Assembly: GCA_012064415.1 (NCBI GenBank) | Contig: SSNU01000265.1 | Coordinates: 160,013 to 178,606 of the forward strand | Direction: 5' to 3' | Source of the DNA: Gyrodactylus bullatarudis | Taxonomy: Eukaryota; Platyhelminthes; Monogenea; Gyrodactylidea; Gyrodactylidae | DNA: 18,594 nt | In this document: positions 18,083 to 18,594 of the stretch, one piece after another | How positions within the stretch are numbered: the stretch's first letter is position 1 | How the letters are laid out: each line of letters starts with the position of its first letter | Translations under genes and position numbers: made by a program | Notes under the pieces: model-generated | Told to the model about the DNA's origin: nothing | The model's input: the letters and a program-made list of their open reading frames with translations, nothing else | The model's database searches: none

Positions 18083-18510
18083 CCGGACTAAGTATTTTTC
18101 GTTACACTCAAGTTGTCTCCCAGATTAAGCCTATAAGAAAAAAGGCTATTATTTTTTTTATTGATTCCACAGAATTAAAGCAACATTTGGGAAAAAATTG
18201 AATCTGAACTATGACATTCAAAAAAAGTATTTGTTTCCCTGACTAATTGGAGTTTTTTGTAAAACTAGTAAATTCTAATTCTCATATCAACTAGGTCGTT
18301 GCAAAAGAGATTCACTTAATTTTATATATGCTTCAAAAATTCCAAATTTGCATATCAAAAATGTGAAGTAATGAAGCACTGAATGTACCCCATGTTTTTC
18401 AGTACTTTTTTTGAAATGCAACTAAATCTAATTGACACGAAGATGAATATTTATTTTATAAAAAAATTTATTAAAACTTAGGTCAATATTAGGATTCTCA
18501 GCCATGGTCA
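18083..18510. other. Sequence between two hammerhead-like motifs, no coding
   Basis: AT-rich, with no open frame related to PLE protein and no recognisable exon. It could be the body of a small retrozyme-like element bounded by the two minus-strand motifs, but they belong to different families, so independent insertions are as likely. Confidence 0.35.
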
Positions 18511-18557
18511 TCCAAACGTTTCGACGGTGATTGTCTTCACACGCCTTCTTCAGTGGT
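18511..18557 (-). ncRNA. Hammerhead-like motif, family B, PLE type with loopless stem III
   Basis: Minus strand: CCA (18556-18554), CTGAAGA (18553-18547), an unpaired A, a stem II hairpin of about 8 bp with one bulge and a six-base loop (18545-18523), GAAA (18522-18519), CGT and T17 (18518-18515), then TGG (18514-18512) pairing with CCA. ACGU as stem III without a loop is the pattern reported for PLE hammerheads, which would need dimer formation. The extra A between A9 and the stem II pair departs from the canonical core. It lies about 430 bp from the family A ribozyme on the same strand, possibly one composite element. Confidence 0.6.
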
Positions 18558-18594
18558 ACGACAAGTTAATCAAAAACAAAATACTATTTATATA

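Overview
This is a window of AT-rich metazoan nuclear DNA. It carries spliced exons with GT/AG boundaries, large repeat-filled introns, Penelope-like retroelements (PLEs), hAT-type MITEs and fold-back repeats. There is no prokaryotic gene organisation. The base composition and PLE/hAT load suggest an invertebrate (a flatworm or arthropod would fit), but nothing here fixes the taxon.

Host gene. Nine plus-strand exons (4767-4886, 8036-8084, 9071-9157, 10576-10853, 13949-14057, 14490-14569, 14625-14816, 15946-16167, 17579-17940) join with fully compatible phases. They give one 1499-nt open reading frame (499 codons plus 2 nt) that is open at both window edges. The frame begins with a coiled-coil-like segment, continues through a low-complexity Ser/Asn/Pro-containing middle, and ends in the first half of a PH domain. 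The strand-1 block (VCAGYLWRM) and strand-2 block (GGRSWAKRFF...) look most like the C-terminal PH domain of the PHLDB/LL5 family. They are separated by an insertion of about 55 residues. The 5' exons and the rest of the PH domain lie outside the window or were not recognised.

Mobile DNA. Three PLE relics lie on the minus strand. PLE1 (about 101-1135) is broken and keeps an RT YLDD motif, the thumb and the GIY-YIG nuclease. PLE2 (5886-7184) is an uninterrupted 432-codon ORF that lacks the whole RT catalytic core. PLE3 (9585-9860) is nuclease only. Hammerhead-ribozyme-like cores of the PLE/retrozyme type occur at 18035-18082, 5521-5569, 9344-9382 and 18511-18557, with decayed copies at 13775-13817 and 5641-5725. 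The first is the most complete.

Other repeats. PLE2 sits between inverted arms of about 270 bp (4972-5237 / 7203-7481). Relatives of these arms occur singly at 12498-12900 (+) and 16300-16485 (-), and a smaller fold-back of the same style lies at 11000-11423. A hAT MITE (16927-17507) has a perfect 8-bp target duplication, and a second hAT-like MITE lies at 8186-8687. Nearly every long intron of the host gene therefore holds at least one mobile element, and all recognisable PLE coding remnants are antisense to the gene.

Possible interplay. The inverted repeat copies in introns 4 and 8 bracket exons 5-8 (603 nt, phase 0 to phase 0) and share a perfectly complementary 32-nt stretch. This geometry favours back-splicing to a circular RNA or in-frame skipping. 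The region 1-4766 upstream of the first recognised exon holds only repeat relics and otherwise featureless AT-rich sequence.
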